A stretch of DNA of 23,171 nucleotides from JBFMEX01 sp040752215 (GCA_040752215.1 JBFMEX010000052.1:1-23171), one strand, 5' to 3'. Shown: positions 6,514 through 14,705, counted from the first letter of the stretch. Numbers and translations are program-made. Notes: generated by a model not told the origin, from the sequence alone.

Positions 6514-7117
6514 GAGCATGCGAATCATCCTGGCCTCGGCGAGCCGCTCACGGCGCGAGATGCTGCAGGCCGCCGGCATCGTGTTCGAGATCGAGCCGGC
6601 GGATCTCGACGAGCGGGCCATCCGCGAGACTCTGACTTCGAGCGACGAGGGCGTCGATCCGCTGGATGTGGCCGAGGTGCTCGCGCGCGCCAAGGCGGAG
6701 GCGGTCAGCGGCCGCCATCCCGACGCGCTGGTGATCGGCTCCGACCAAGTGCTGGCCCTCGAGAACGAGATTTTCGAGAAGCCGCCGGACGTGGCGCGGG
6801 CGCGCGAGATGCTGAAGCGTCTCCGGGGTGCCACGCACCAGCTGCATTCGGTGGTGGCGCTCGCCAGCGGGGGCGAAGCGGACTGGACGTGGTCGGATAC
6901 CGCGCATCTGACGATGCGGCCGTTCTCGGTCGATTTTCTAGAGGACTATCTGGTCAAGGCGGGGCCCGGCATACTCGAGTCGGTCGGCGCGTACCGGCTG
7001 GAGGAGATCGGCGTGCAACTGTTCGAGGCCATCGAGGGCGACTACTTCACCATACTCGGCATGCCGCTGGTGGCGCTGCTCGGTGAGCTCAGGGCGCGCG
7101 GATGTCTCAAGTCATGA
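6506..7117 (+). CDS. maf: Maf-family nucleotide pyrophosphatase
   Basis: Maf proteins hydrolyse non-canonical or methylated nucleoside triphosphates to monophosphates. The 203-residue product has the N-terminal ILASASRSRREMLQAAG motif, the GSDQVLALE acidic site and the FEKP segment. The C-terminal part ESVGAYRLEEIGVQLFEAIEG resembles the YceF (7-methyl-GTP) branch more than the dTTP/UTP branch, though substrate cannot be fixed by eye. The start is the ATG at 6506, which has AAAGGAG six bases upstream; the alternative ATG at 6518 lacks suitable spacing. It overlaps the preceding gene by 8 bp and aroE by 16 bp, suggesting translational coupling in one operon. Confidence 0.92.
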   Translation: MPESMRIILASASRSRREMLQAAGIVFEIEPADLDERAIRETLTSSDEGVDPLDVAEVLARAKAEAVSGRHPDALVIGSDQVLALENEIFEKPPDVARAREMLKRLRGATHQLHSVVALASGGEADWTWSDTAHLTMRPFSVDFLEDYLVKAGPGILESVGAYRLEEIGVQLFEAIEGDYFTILGMPLVALLGELRARGCLKS

Positions 7118-7944
7118 AGCGCGCCTGCGTCATCGGCTGGCCGATCGAGCACTCGCGCTCGCCGCTGATCCATGGCTACTGGCTCGAGCGGTACGGGATC
7201 GCCGGCAGCTACGAGAAAATCGCGGTGACTCCGGATGCGGCACCCGATTTCATCCGCAGGCTCGAAGCGAACGGGCTCGTCGGCTGCAACGTCACCGTGC
7301 CGCTCAAGGAGATTGCGTTCGCAGCCGTGGTGGAGAGGGACGCGAGCGCGCGGGCGGTGGGTGCGGTCAATACGATCTGGCTCGAGAACGGGCGCACACT
7401 CGGCGCCAACACCGACACCTACGGCTTCATGACGCATCTCGAGCAAAGTGCTCCGAAGTGGCGCGACGCCGACCGTCCGGTCGTGTTGATCGGCGCCGGC
7501 GGCGCAGCACGCGCGGTCGCGTTCGGATTCCTCGAGGCGGGCGTCGGCGAGGTGCGCGTCGTCAACCGGACGCGGGCGCGGGCCGACGAGCTGGCGCGGC
7601 AATTCGGACCGCGGGTGAAGGTTTTCGACTGGAGTCGCTTTGATGCGGCGACGCGAGGCGCAGGCGTGATCGTCAACACGACGACGATCGGCATGAAAGG
7701 CGAGGGCGTGCTGCCGGTTGATTGGTGCACGCCGGCTGCCGGCTGCATCGTTGCCGATATTGTCTACGTGCCGCTGCTGACGCCGTTACTCGTCGGCGCG
7801 CGTGCGGCCGGATTCGGGACCGTCGACGGGCTCGGCATGCTGCTGCACCAGGCGGTGCCGGGCTTCGAGAAGTGGTTCGGCATCCGTCCCGAGGTGACGG
7901 GCGAACTCAGGGCGCGGCTCGTCGCTGATATCGAGGGAACGTGA
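7102..7944 (+). CDS. aroE: Shikimate dehydrogenase
   Basis: AroE reduces 3-dehydroshikimate to shikimate with NADPH in aromatic amino acid synthesis. The 280-residue protein shows the substrate site GWPIEHSRSPLIHGYWL, the catalytic lysine K69 in NVTVPLKE, the partner aspartate D105 in ANTDTYGF, the nucleotide loop GAGGAARAV starting near G131, VNTTTIGM, and the C-terminal DGLGMLLHQAVPGFEKWFG. The ATG at 7102 overlaps maf by 16 bp; a second ATG at 7114 forms an ATGA with the maf stop and is an equally possible start four residues later. The stop overlaps the coaE start. Confidence 0.96.
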   Translation: MSQVMKRACVIGWPIEHSRSPLIHGYWLERYGIAGSYEKIAVTPDAAPDFIRRLEANGLVGCNVTVPLKEIAFAAVVERDASARAVGAVNTIWLENGRTLGANTDTYGFMTHLEQSAPKWRDADRPVVLIGAGGAARAVAFGFLEAGVGEVRVVNRTRARADELARQFGPRVKVFDWSRFDAATRGAGVIVNTTTIGMKGEGVLPVDWCTPAAGCIVADIVYVPLLTPLLVGARAAGFGTVDGLGMLLHQAVPGFEKWFGIRPEVTGELRARLVADIEGT

Positions 7945-8582
7945 TGCTCATCATCGGCCTTACCGGCTCGATAGGCATGGGAAAGTCGACGGCAGCGGAG
8001 CGATTTCGGGCCAATGGGGTAGCGGTCTTCGATGCCGATGCCGCCGTGCACGAGCTATATGCGGGACCGGCTGCGCCCCTCGTCGAGGCGGCGTTTCCCG
8101 GCACCACGCGCGACGGCGTGGTCAACCGCGCGGCGCTGTCGCGCGTCGTGACGGGTGATCCCGCCGCGCTGGCACGACTCGAGGCAATCGTGCATCCGCT
8201 GGTGCGGGCGGCAGAGCGCGATTTTCTCGCCGAGCAGAAGGCGCGGGGAGCTCGTTTTGCCGTGCTCGAAATCCCGTTGCTGTACGAGACGGGTGCCGAG
8301 GCTCTGGTCGATGTCGTCGTCGTCGTCAGCGCGAGCGGCGCAACGCAGCGCCGTCGCGTCATCGAGCGGCCCGGCATGACGGAGGAGAAGCTCGCGTCCT
8401 TGTTGGCGCGGCAGACGAGCGACGCCGAGAAGCGCCGCCGGGCCGACTTCGTTGTGGATACCGAGGGACCTCGCGAGCAATCGGCGGCGGCGATCGATGC
8501 TATTCTGGCCGCGCTCGTGGGGCGGTGTGGGCAGGCCTATCACCGCATGTGGGCGCCGGGCCTACAATCGAGCCGGAGTTGA
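7944..8582 (+). CDS. coaE: Dephospho-CoA kinase
   Basis: CoaE performs the last step of coenzyme A synthesis, phosphorylating the ribose 3'-OH of dephospho-CoA. The 212-residue protein has the Walker A loop GLTGSIGMGKST at its N terminus, the DADAAVHELY substrate motif, RLEAIVHPLVR, the LEIPLLYETGAE motif and the lid region RQTSDAEKRRRADFVVDTEG. The ATG at 7944 shares its first base with the aroE TGA stop and has GAGGGA just upstream; a GTG at 7941 is also in frame. The last ~18 residues (from RCGQAYHR) are beyond the usual end of the family. dnaQ begins 22 bp downstream. Confidence 0.96.
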   Translation: MLIIGLTGSIGMGKSTAAERFRANGVAVFDADAAVHELYAGPAAPLVEAAFPGTTRDGVVNRAALSRVVTGDPAALARLEAIVHPLVRAAERDFLAEQKARGARFAVLEIPLLYETGAEALVDVVVVVSASGATQRRRVIERPGMTEEKLASLLARQTSDAEKRRRADFVVDTEGPREQSAAAIDAILAALVGRCGQAYHRMWAPGLQSSRS

Positions 8583-8604
8583 TCGACATCTGGGCGGGGA
8601 CGCA

Positions 8605-9309
8605 ATGCTGCGCGAGATCGTGCTCGACACGGAGACAACGGGTCTCGACCCGAGGCGGGGCGACCGGCTGATCGAGATCGGCTGCATCGAGCTGGTCAAT
8701 CGCATTCCGACGGGGATCGAGTTTCATCGTTTCATCAACCCGGAGCGGGACGTGCCAGCGGAGGCGGAGGCGGTGCACGGGCTGTCGACCGCATTTCTCG
8801 CCGACAAGCCGCTGTTCGCCGCGGTGGCCGACGAGTTCCTCGCCTTCATCGGCGAGGATCAGCTGGTCATTCACAACGCGAGCTTCGACGTCGGCTTCCT
8901 GAACGCGGAGCTCGACCGGCTCGGCAAGGGGCCGATCCTGATGCAGCGGGTGGTCGACACGCTGATGCTGGCACGGCGCAAGCACCCGGCGGGGCCGAAC
9001 AGCCTGGACGCGCTGTGCAAACGCTACGGCATCGACAACTCCACCCGCGTCAAGCATGGCGCGTTGACCGACTCGCTCTTGCTCGCCGATGTCTACATCG
9101 AGCTGCTCGGCGAACGGCAGGCGGCGCTTGTGCTGGCAGATGCCGGAAAGGCGCCGGAGACCAAGTCGGCCGACCGCCGGCAAAGACGGGCGCGCCAGCG
9201 GCCGGAACCGTTGCCGAATGCGCTCACCGCCGAGGACGAGGCGCGTCACGCAGCCTTCGTACAGACGCTCGGTGGCAATGCGATCTGGCTCGACATCGCC
9301 AAGCGCTGA
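8605..9309 (+). CDS. dnaQ: DNA polymerase III epsilon subunit (3'-5' proofreading exonuclease)
   Basis: This is the proofreading subunit of the replicative polymerase. The 234-residue protein shows a complete DEDDh exonuclease site: D8 and E10 in VLDTETTG (Exo I), D95 in HNASFDVGFLN (Exo II), and H151 plus D156 in KHGALTDSLLLADVY (Exo III). The C-terminal tail after a basic, Gln/Arg-rich linker (residues ~185-205) would contact the polymerase alpha subunit. The ATG at 8605 is chosen because it begins exactly at the conserved MLREIVLDTETTG; GGGGA upstream is a modest ribosome binding site. It is the last gene of the operon starting at the origin and converges on secB with a 40-bp gap. Confidence 0.96.
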   Translation: MLREIVLDTETTGLDPRRGDRLIEIGCIELVNRIPTGIEFHRFINPERDVPAEAEAVHGLSTAFLADKPLFAAVADEFLAFIGEDQLVIHNASFDVGFLNAELDRLGKGPILMQRVVDTLMLARRKHPAGPNSLDALCKRYGIDNSTRVKHGALTDSLLLADVYIELLGERQAALVLADAGKAPETKSADRRQRRARQRPEPLPNALTAEDEARHAAFVQTLGGNAIWLDIAKR

Positions 9310-9349
9310 AGGCCTCGGCGAGCGAGGGTAGCGACGAGCCGGACGGGGC

Positions 9350-9847
9350 TCAGCTGACCAGCGACTGGCCCGAGGCGCCGGCCTCCTGGCGGCGACGGAT
9401 GTAGAGCCCGGCGAAGTCGATCGGATCGAGCAGCAGCGGCGGGAAGCCGCCCTCGCGCGTCAGATCGGCGACGATGCGCCTCAGGAACGGGAAGATCAGC
9501 GTTGGGCCGTTGATCAGCAGGAACGGCTCGAGCGCCTCCGCCGGAATGGTGGTGATCTTGAACAGGCCGGCATAGACCGCCTCGAGATCGTAGATCGTGC
9601 CGAGGTTGTTGGTTGCGACCGCCTTGAACTCGATGCCGCTCTCATAGAGGTCGCTCGCCACGCGCTTGGCGTTGACGTTGACCTCGATCTTCAGATTGGG
9701 GTTGTCGCCCGGACCGCCGAGTAGCTTGGTGATGTTGGGGCTCTCGAACGACAAATCCTTGATGTACTGGCCGACGATCTGGGCCTGAATGGGCGGAGCC
9801 CCCGGCGTTGCGCCGTCGCGGTTGGTGCCGTTGGTGCCTTCTGCCAT
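9350..9847 (-). CDS. secB: Protein-export chaperone SecB
   Basis: SecB is the tetrameric cytosolic chaperone that keeps preproteins unfolded and passes them to SecA. The 165-residue protein has the characteristic core GQYIKDLSFESPNI, NVNAKRV, FKITTIPAEALEPFLLINGP and LIFPFLRRIVADLTREGGFP followed by LLLDPIDFAGLYI. The N-terminal ~20 residues are a disordered, Asn/Gly/Thr-rich extension as in other alphaproteobacterial SecB. The ATG is at 9845-9847; the GAAGG Shine-Dalgarno-like sequence eight bases upstream lies in the arm of a hairpin (see separate entry). It is leftward and flanked by fxsA and timA, also membrane-related. Confidence 0.96.
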   Translation of the reverse strand: MAEGTNGTNRDGATPGAPPIQAQIVGQYIKDLSFESPNITKLLGGPGDNPNLKIEVNVNAKRVASDLYESGIEFKAVATNNLGTIYDLEAVYAGLFKITTIPAEALEPFLLINGPTLIFPFLRRIVADLTREGGFPPLLLDPIDFAGLYIRRRQEAGASGQSLVS

Positions 9848-9855
9848 GTGCGGAG

Positions 9856-9937
9856 CCTTCGATCGAATCGTATTGCGGTTGGCGGGTCGGGTTCGCGAGG
9901 GTGGCTATCATGCCGGCCGGCGAACCGCAATCGAAGG
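9856..9937 (-). promoter_or_regulatory. Leader hairpin covering the secB Shine-Dalgarno
   Basis: In the leftward transcript, the segment complementary to 9923-9937 can pair in two nested blocks with the segment just before secB: 9923-9931 with 9872-9880 (9 bp, ATTGCGGTT/AACCGCAAT) and 9930-9937 with 9856-9863 (8 bp, CCTTCGAT/ATCGAAGG), sharing two bases. The latter block contains the GAAGG that would be the secB ribosome binding site. The loop is 42 nt. A translational control role is inferred. Confidence 0.4.
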
Positions 9938-9965
9938 TGGCATCCGTACGAACGTCGTACTCGGC

Positions 9966-10529
9966 TCAATCTCGGCGATCCGCCGAGCCATTGCGCGGAG
10001 CAGGGCGGACAGTGCGCTCCTCCAGGCGCTCGAACTCGCCATCGATGACGAGGCCGCCATCGGGCATCCGGGTGCCGGCGCCTTCACGGCTCGCACGCGC
10101 CCGGCGGTCCGGCCACGGCGTCGCATCTTCGCTCGTGAACACTGTTACCCCGACATCGGCGCGGGCGTTCGCGCGGGCGACGATCAGGAGCGCCAGCCGG
10201 CGGCGGAGCATGGGGATGAGCAAGGCGAGGCCGACCCCATCGGTCAGCACGCCGGGGACGATCAGCAGCATGCCCGCGAGCAGCATGAGCGCACCCTCTG
10301 CCACCGGGACAATCGGGGTCTCGTCGGCGGCCAATGCGGCGTTGACCCGGGCCAATGTCGCAAAGCCCTCATTGTGCACGACGCGAGCCCCGAGCAGCGC
10401 GGAGCCGACGACGAGCGCGAGCGTCGGCCAAAACCCAATGGCCTGCCCGAGCTTGATCAGAAGGGCGATCTCCAAGAGCGGAAGAGCGACCACGACAAGA
10501 AGCAGAGCAGGGCGCACGAGCGGCGGCAT
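9966..10529 (-). CDS. fxsA: FxsA-family membrane protein
   Basis: FxsA is a small inner-membrane protein of unclear function, named for suppressing exclusion of phage T7 by the F plasmid when overproduced in E. coli. The 187-residue product has an N-terminal membrane block (ALLLVVVALPLLEIALLIKL), the family-typical E in that helix, a second hydrophobic segment (FWPTLALVVGSALLGARV), and a third (GALMLLAGMLLIVPGVLTDG) ending in the conserved PGxxTDxxG motif, then a cytoplasmic basic tail. The ATG at 10527-10529 starts directly before the first membrane helix; no Shine-Dalgarno is visible. It is divergent from timA, sharing a 239-bp upstream region in which I could not define a convincing promoter. 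Confidence 0.85.
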   Translation of the reverse strand: MPPLVRPALLLVVVALPLLEIALLIKLGQAIGFWPTLALVVGSALLGARVVHNEGFATLARVNAALAADETPIVPVAEGALMLLAGMLLIVPGVLTDGVGLALLIPMLRRRLALLIVARANARADVGVTVFTSEDATPWPDRRARASREGAGTRMPDGGLVIDGEFERLEERTVRPAPRNGSADRRD

Positions 10530-10768
10530 GGAGGGCCCGGCTGTTGGACAGGAACAGATCGCGAGCGGCGGGGCACCGCCGGCAACGTCAATCAGGTTGG
10601 CTTTCGGCGATTTGTGCCCTAGTTTGGGATAGATACCACACTAGCGGGGTTCCGTCTGTCGGTGCCGCTCGGCAATCATCACCCGACAAGGCTCTGGAAT
10701 TGCCCGACTGCTCGTCATACATGGTCAGCAGCACGCGGATGCGCGCCGGCCCCGGGAACCGACCTCAC

Positions 10769-11518
10769 ATGGATGGCAGAATCGATCTCGTCACGCTGAT
10801 CTCGCTGATCGTCGCCCTGGTGGTGATCTTGAAGCTGAGGAGCGTGCTCGGCCGCAAGACGGGCGACGAGCAGACCCGGATCGAGCGGTATCGCTCGGAG
10901 CGGTCCGGACAGGCCGGGCCGCGGCCGGCCCAGTCCGATAACGTGGTGACGCTGCCGAGGACCGAGCGGGAGGACGCGGCAGCGCGGGCCCCGGCGTCGG
11001 CCCAGGTGGCGGAGGCAGAGGCTCGCATCCGAACCTTTGCCGCCAAGGATCCGGCGGTCGAGCGCGGGCTGCTCGACATTCTGCGGCTCGACCCCGATTT
11101 CGATCCCGAGCATTTCCTGCGCGGCGCCAAGCAAGCTTACGAGATGATCGTGGTGGCGTTTGCGGAAGGCAACCGCAAGCTGCTCAAGGACCTGCTCAGC
11201 AGGGAGGTCTACGAGGGCTTCGTCGGTGCCATCGACGAGCGCGAGAAGCGCGGCGAGAAGCTCGACCAGAGCTTCGTCGGCATCCAGAAGGCCGACATCG
11301 TCAGCGCCGAGGTGCAGGGCGGCAAGGCGGGTCTGACGGTCAAGTTCGTCAGCCAGCTCATCTCGGCGGTGCGTGACCGGGCGGGGGCGGTGATCAGTGG
11401 CGATGCGCAGCGCATTGCCGACGTGACGGACGTGTGGACGTTCAGCCGCGATGTCTCGTCGGCGCGGGCGCGGGCCAATCCGAACTGGCGATTGGTGGAG
11501 ACACAGTCCCCGGTCTAG
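10769..11518 (+). CDS. Tim44-domain protein (TimA-like), membrane anchored
   Basis: The 249-residue protein has one N-terminal membrane segment (LVTLISLIVALVVILKL, residues ~6-22), a charged and Ala/Arg-rich linker (~25-90) and a C-terminal Tim44-like/MRPL45 domain (from about residue 100: FLRGAKQAYEMIVVAFAEGN, LLSREVYEGF, WTFSRDV). Bacterial Tim44-domain proteins are relatives of the mitochondrial import factor; their role in alphaproteobacteria is thought to concern inner-membrane protein quality, but is not firmly settled. The ATG at 10769 directly precedes the membrane helix; a longer frame from 10544 has no homology. The secB-fxsA-timA-mltA-smr block is a recurrent alphaproteobacterial order, and mltA starts 60 bp downstream. 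Confidence 0.88.
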   Translation: MDGRIDLVTLISLIVALVVILKLRSVLGRKTGDEQTRIERYRSERSGQAGPRPAQSDNVVTLPRTEREDAAARAPASAQVAEAEARIRTFAAKDPAVERGLLDILRLDPDFDPEHFLRGAKQAYEMIVVAFAEGNRKLLKDLLSREVYEGFVGAIDEREKRGEKLDQSFVGIQKADIVSAEVQGGKAGLTVKFVSQLISAVRDRAGAVISGDAQRIADVTDVWTFSRDVSSARARANPNWRLVETQSPV

Positions 11519-11578
11519 AAATTTCGTGGCGCGGGGGCGCAACGAGCGGGACAGCGAATCTCCGGGGGGAAATTCGGG

Positions 11579-12901
11579 GTGTCACGGAAGGGATCGAGGT
11601 GCCGGCGACGGCTCAGGGGCTGCGTGGCAGGGGCCGCGTGCGCAGTGCTCGCTCATGGCAGCCTTGCCGGCGGGCCGGCGACGATCCAGGTTCCGGCCGG
11701 ACAGGCCGGTGGCGCGCAGAAGCAGAGCAGCCAACGGATGCAGAGCAAGGCGACCTTCGAGCCAGTGCAGTTCGGCGATCTTCCCGGCTGGGACAAGGAC
11801 GATCACGCGGCGGCGCTGGAGGCGTTCCTCAAGTCCTGCACGCGCCTCGGTGCGGCTGGTGCAGGCAATGCGGCCAGTCGCAAGCCGCCGCCGCCCAAGC
11901 TCATCTCGGCCTGCGAGGAGGCGGCGCGGATCGCTGGCAAGGGCAGACCGGCCGCGGCCGAGGCGAGGCGCTTTTTCGAGGCGCATTTCACGCCGCACCG
12001 CGTGCTGCACGCGGACGGAAAGGGTTTGCTGACGGCCTATTACGAGCCGGTGATCAAGGGCTCCCGCACGCCGACGAAGGCGTTCAGCGCGCCGGTCTAC
12101 CGGCGGCCGAAGGACCTCGTGAACCTGGTCGACGAGAGCGAGCGCGGCGCCAAGAGCGATCAGCTGACCCACGCCCGGCAGACGACAACGGGCGTCGTTC
12201 CCTATCCGACTCGGGCCGAGATTGAGGCCGGTGCGCTCGCCGGGATGGGGCTCGAGCTCGTCTATCTCGAGAGCCCGGTCGACGTGTTCTTCATGCAGGT
12301 GCAGGGCTCGGGGCGGATCGCACTTCCCGACGGCAGCACGATACGCATCACCTACGACGGCAAGAACGGACACCCGTACACCTCGGTCGGGCGCCATCTG
12401 ATCGACAGGGGCGAGATGGTGGCGGAGAAGGTCTCGTTGCAGAGCCTCGAGAACTATCTCAAGGCCGACTTGGCGCGCGGCCGGGAGGCAATGGCGCAGA
12501 ATGCCTCCTACGTGTTCTTCCGCGAGCTCACGGGGGCTCAGGCCGAGGCGCCGATGGGGGTCATGGGGATCCCGCTCAGCGAAGGGCGCAGCCTCGCCGT
12601 CGACACGGCGCATCATGCGATCGGCCTGCCGATGTACGTCAGCGCGCCGGACCTCAAGCACATCCCGCGGAGCCAGGGCGGGTTCAACCGGCTGATGATC
12701 GCCCAGGACGTCGGCTCGGCGATCAAGGGCCCGGAGCGCGGCGATATCTATGTCGGATCGGGACCCGAGGCGGCCAAGGTGGCCGGGATCACCAAACACG
12801 CCGGCAACTTCTACGTTCTGCTGCCGGCCGATTGGGCGACCCTGATCGAGGCGACCGCCGATGCCGGTGGCATGAAGGCCATCCGGCAAGCGAGCCAATG
12901 A
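11579..12901 (+). CDS. mltA: Membrane-bound lytic murein transglycosylase A
   Basis: MltA cleaves the beta-1,4 bond between MurNAc and GlcNAc in peptidoglycan, forming 1,6-anhydroMurNAc. The 440-residue product has an Arg-rich N terminus and a hydrophobic stretch compatible with secretion; no clear lipobox is seen, unlike E. coli MltA. The MltA domain begins around ARRFFEAHFTPHRV and includes LLTAYYEPVIKGSRT, DVFFMQVQGSGRI, GHPYTSVGRHLIDRG and the C-terminal 3D domain with AQDVGSAIKGPERGDIYVGSG, containing conserved aspartates D377 and D389. Most relatives read AQDTGGAIKG; here T and G are V and S. The GTG at 11579 has GGGGGGA upstream. The stop overlaps the smr start (ATGA), so both are co-translated. 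Confidence 0.93.
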   Translation: MSRKGSRCRRRLRGCVAGAACAVLAHGSLAGGPATIQVPAGQAGGAQKQSSQRMQSKATFEPVQFGDLPGWDKDDHAAALEAFLKSCTRLGAAGAGNAASRKPPPPKLISACEEAARIAGKGRPAAAEARRFFEAHFTPHRVLHADGKGLLTAYYEPVIKGSRTPTKAFSAPVYRRPKDLVNLVDESERGAKSDQLTHARQTTTGVVPYPTRAEIEAGALAGMGLELVYLESPVDVFFMQVQGSGRIALPDGSTIRITYDGKNGHPYTSVGRHLIDRGEMVAEKVSLQSLENYLKADLARGREAMAQNASYVFFRELTGAQAEAPMGVMGIPLSEGRSLAVDTAHHAIGLPMYVSAPDLKHIPRSQGGFNRLMIAQDVGSAIKGPERGDIYVGSGPEAAKVAGITKHAGNFYVLLPADWATLIEATADAGGMKAIRQASQ

Positions 12902-13551
12902 GCCGGCGTCGCGGCCCGCCGGACGGCGAGCGCCCGGCGCTCACCGACGAGGATCGTGCGCTGTGGGAGCACGCGGCGCGTACGATGCAGCCGGTGCGGC
13001 GGGCCAAGCCGCGGGTCGATGACCGACAGACGGTGCCGCCCGAAATGCCGCGGCCGGAGACCGATCCAATGCGGGCAACCGGCCGCGCGCTCAACCTCGG
13101 GTCCAGCCCGCGACCGCTCGCCGGTGAGCCGGCAAAGAAGCCGCGCCCGGCTCCCGAGCTGGCGCCGTTCGATCGCAAGGTGGCACGCCGGCTCGGCCGC
13201 GGGACGGTGCCGATCGAGGCGCGGCTCGACCTGCACGGCATGCGCCAAAGCGAGGCACACGCGGCGCTCAGGAGCTTTCTCCTCGGCTGCCAGTCGCGCG
13301 GGCTCAGGTGGGTGCTGGTAATCACCGGCAAGGGGGTGGCGTCACGGCTCGACCCGGGCGACGAGTCGGGCTTCGTGCCGGGGCACGGGCGCGAGGTCGG
13401 CGTGCTGAGACGCAGTGTGCCGCGCTGGCTGGCGGAGCCGGAATTGAGGGCGATCGTCGTCAGCTACGAGACGGCGTCGCTGCGCCACGGCGGCGAGGGC
13501 GCGCTCTACGTTCACCTGCGCGGTCGGCGCGCAGCGACACGTGGCACATGA
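12898..13551 (+). CDS. Smr/MutS2-type domain protein
   Basis: The 217-residue protein has a long, disordered, Pro/Arg-rich N-terminal part (residues ~1-95) and a C-terminal Smr domain with LDLHGMRQSEAHAALRSFL, VLVITGKG, VLRRSVPRWL and GGEGALYVHLR. Smr domains bind nucleic acid and several act as endonucleases on DNA branch structures or stalled-ribosome mRNA. The catalytic-type LDLHG motif is intact. There is no MutS ATPase, so this is the stand-alone YdaL/SmrA-like form. The start overlaps the mltA stop by ATGA. The loop after TGKG carries an insertion-like GDESGFVPGHGRE. It converges on the ialB-like gene with a 24-bp gap. Confidence 0.88.
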   Translation: MSRRRGPPDGERPALTDEDRALWEHAARTMQPVRRAKPRVDDRQTVPPEMPRPETDPMRATGRALNLGSSPRPLAGEPAKKPRPAPELAPFDRKVARRLGRGTVPIEARLDLHGMRQSEAHAALRSFLLGCQSRGLRWVLVITGKGVASRLDPGDESGFVPGHGREVGVLRRSVPRWLAEPELRAIVVSYETASLRHGGEGALYVHLRGRRAATRGT

Positions 13552-13575
13552 GCGAGCACAGCGTTATCGAGGCGC

Positions 13576-14094
13576 TCACGGGCACTTCTCGGCCAAGCCC
13601 TGCAGAGCCTGCTTGAGGCCGGCGAGCGAGTAGGTATCGGTGGTGTCGGTGCCGCGCTGGGAGGTCGCCTGCACCTGCATGGTCGAGCCCTTCTTCATCG
13701 CCTCGATCAGCTTCAGCTCCTCGGTCGGATCGGCGACGAAGCCGCGCTCGTCGTCGGCGAATAGCTTGAACGGGTCGCTGCCGATCTTGACCGACACCTG
13801 GGCGCCCTTCTTGATCGGATAGCCGAGCTTGACGCTGACCTCGGTCTTCACGCCCTCCTTGGGCCAAGCGGAGATGTAGAAATAGGCGGCGTCACGGTTG
13901 GCGCCCTTGGGCAGCATCTCGGTCGGCTGGGAGGCGACAAAGCAGGTCGTGCCCTTGTCGGCCTTGTGCATGAAGAGCGTCCAGCTCTGGTACTTGGCGA
14001 GCTGATCGGCGGCGCTGGCCGGGCCGGTCGCGAGCGACGCCGTCGCCATTACGGCCAGCGCGCACGTCGATGGGAGATGGTTGCGGCGTGGCAT
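13576..14094 (-). CDS. Invasion-associated locus B (IalB) family exported protein
   Basis: The 172-residue protein has a signal peptide (MPRRNHLPSTCALAVMATAS then LATGPASAA, cleavage likely after ASA) and an IalB-type domain: YQSWTLFMHK, TTCFVASQP, AYFYISAWPKEGVKTEVSVK, YPIKKG and a C-terminal EKCP. Two mature cysteines (in TTCF and EKCP) are placed to form a periplasmic disulfide. IalB was named in Bartonella for erythrocyte invasion, but the family is widespread in free-living Hyphomicrobiales and its general function is unknown. The ATG at 14092-14094 is preceded by GAGAGGGG some 10-16 bases upstream. Confidence 0.88.
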   Translation of the reverse strand: MPRRNHLPSTCALAVMATASLATGPASAADQLAKYQSWTLFMHKADKGTTCFVASQPTEMLPKGANRDAAYFYISAWPKEGVKTEVSVKLGYPIKKGAQVSVKIGSDPFKLFADDERGFVADPTEELKLIEAMKKGSTMQVQATSQRGTDTTDTYSLAGLKQALQGLAEKCP

Positions 14095-14165
14095 CGGACG
14101 AGACCCCTCTCACACTCGATCCGCTTCGAGATGGTGGATGATATACGGCTTATCGAGCGATCGTG

Positions 14166-14705
14166 TCACGGCCGGCCCTTGCGGGGGCGAGCGGCGACCG
14201 CGGATGGCGGCCCACCCGCCTGCAGCGGGCGGTCGGCGAAGCGGGCCAGGCTGCGTGTGCGATCGTACATCACGATGGCGCCGGCCATCGCCACATTGAT
14301 GCAGAATCGGGTCGGGATCTTGACCACCCAGTCGCAGCGGGCGAGCAGCGGCGCCGACAGCGAGCCCATCTCGGGGCCGAGCACGTAGGCGGCGCGCAGC
14401 GGGTGGCGGAAGCTCGGCAGGTCGATCGCCTCGTCGATCAGCTCGACACCGACCAGCTTGCAGCCCTGCGGCAACGCCATCTCCTCGAGCGTGGCCCAGT
14501 TGTAGTGCGGCAGGTGCCATTGCCCCTTCGAGGTGTCGGCGCGGGCCTCGAGCGCGTGATAGGTGGCGCCGACGGTGAAGGTGAATGCGGCGCCAAAGCC
14601 ATGTGCCGAGCGCATCAGATTGCCGAGGTTCAAGGCCTTCGATATGCGCTCGGCACCGATGGCGAAATAGCCTCTGGGCGTCGGCGGCCAGCTCTCTGCG
14701 GTCAT
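14166..14705 (-). CDS. TrmH/SpoU-family RNA methyltransferase
   Basis: The 179-residue protein is a stand-alone SPOUT methyltransferase with the three knot motifs: motif 1 NLGNLMRSAHGFGAAFTFTV, motif 2 AAYVLGPEMGSLS, motif 3 IPTRFCINVAMAGAIVMYDR. SPOUT enzymes of this group 2'-O-methylate tRNA or rRNA riboses using S-adenosylmethionine; which RNA is modified here cannot be told, though the compact size recalls TrmL-like proteins. The ATG at 14703-14705 begins just ahead of the conserved part; the frame continues upstream to 14933 without homology and into the oppositely oriented oxidoreductase gene. It is divergent from that gene with a 91-bp gap and lies 71 bp upstream of ialB on the same strand. 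Confidence 0.88.
   Translation of the reverse strand: MTAESWPPTPRGYFAIGAERISKALNLGNLMRSAHGFGAAFTFTVGATYHALEARADTSKGQWHLPHYNWATLEEMALPQGCKLVGVELIDEAIDLPSFRHPLRAAYVLGPEMGSLSAPLLARCDWVVKIPTRFCINVAMAGAIVMYDRTRSLARFADRPLQAGGPPSAVAARPRKGRP

Noticed and set aside
3571..6834. Very long (over 1000 codons) open frame on the minus strand
   Set aside because: It runs antisense or out of frame across hemJ, hemE, the origin gap and the divergent ppsR and maf genes; long stop-free shadows are expected in GC-rich DNA, and the translation is Arg/Pro-rich without any domain.
9310..9349. Terminator between convergent dnaQ and secB
   Set aside because: Only a 5-bp stem (CCTCG/CGAGG) without a T-run is present; too weak to call.
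11582..12898. Long minus-strand open frame of 438 codons
   Set aside because: It is the exact antisense of mltA, with no family signature and an Arg/Leu/His-rich composition typical of antisense frames.
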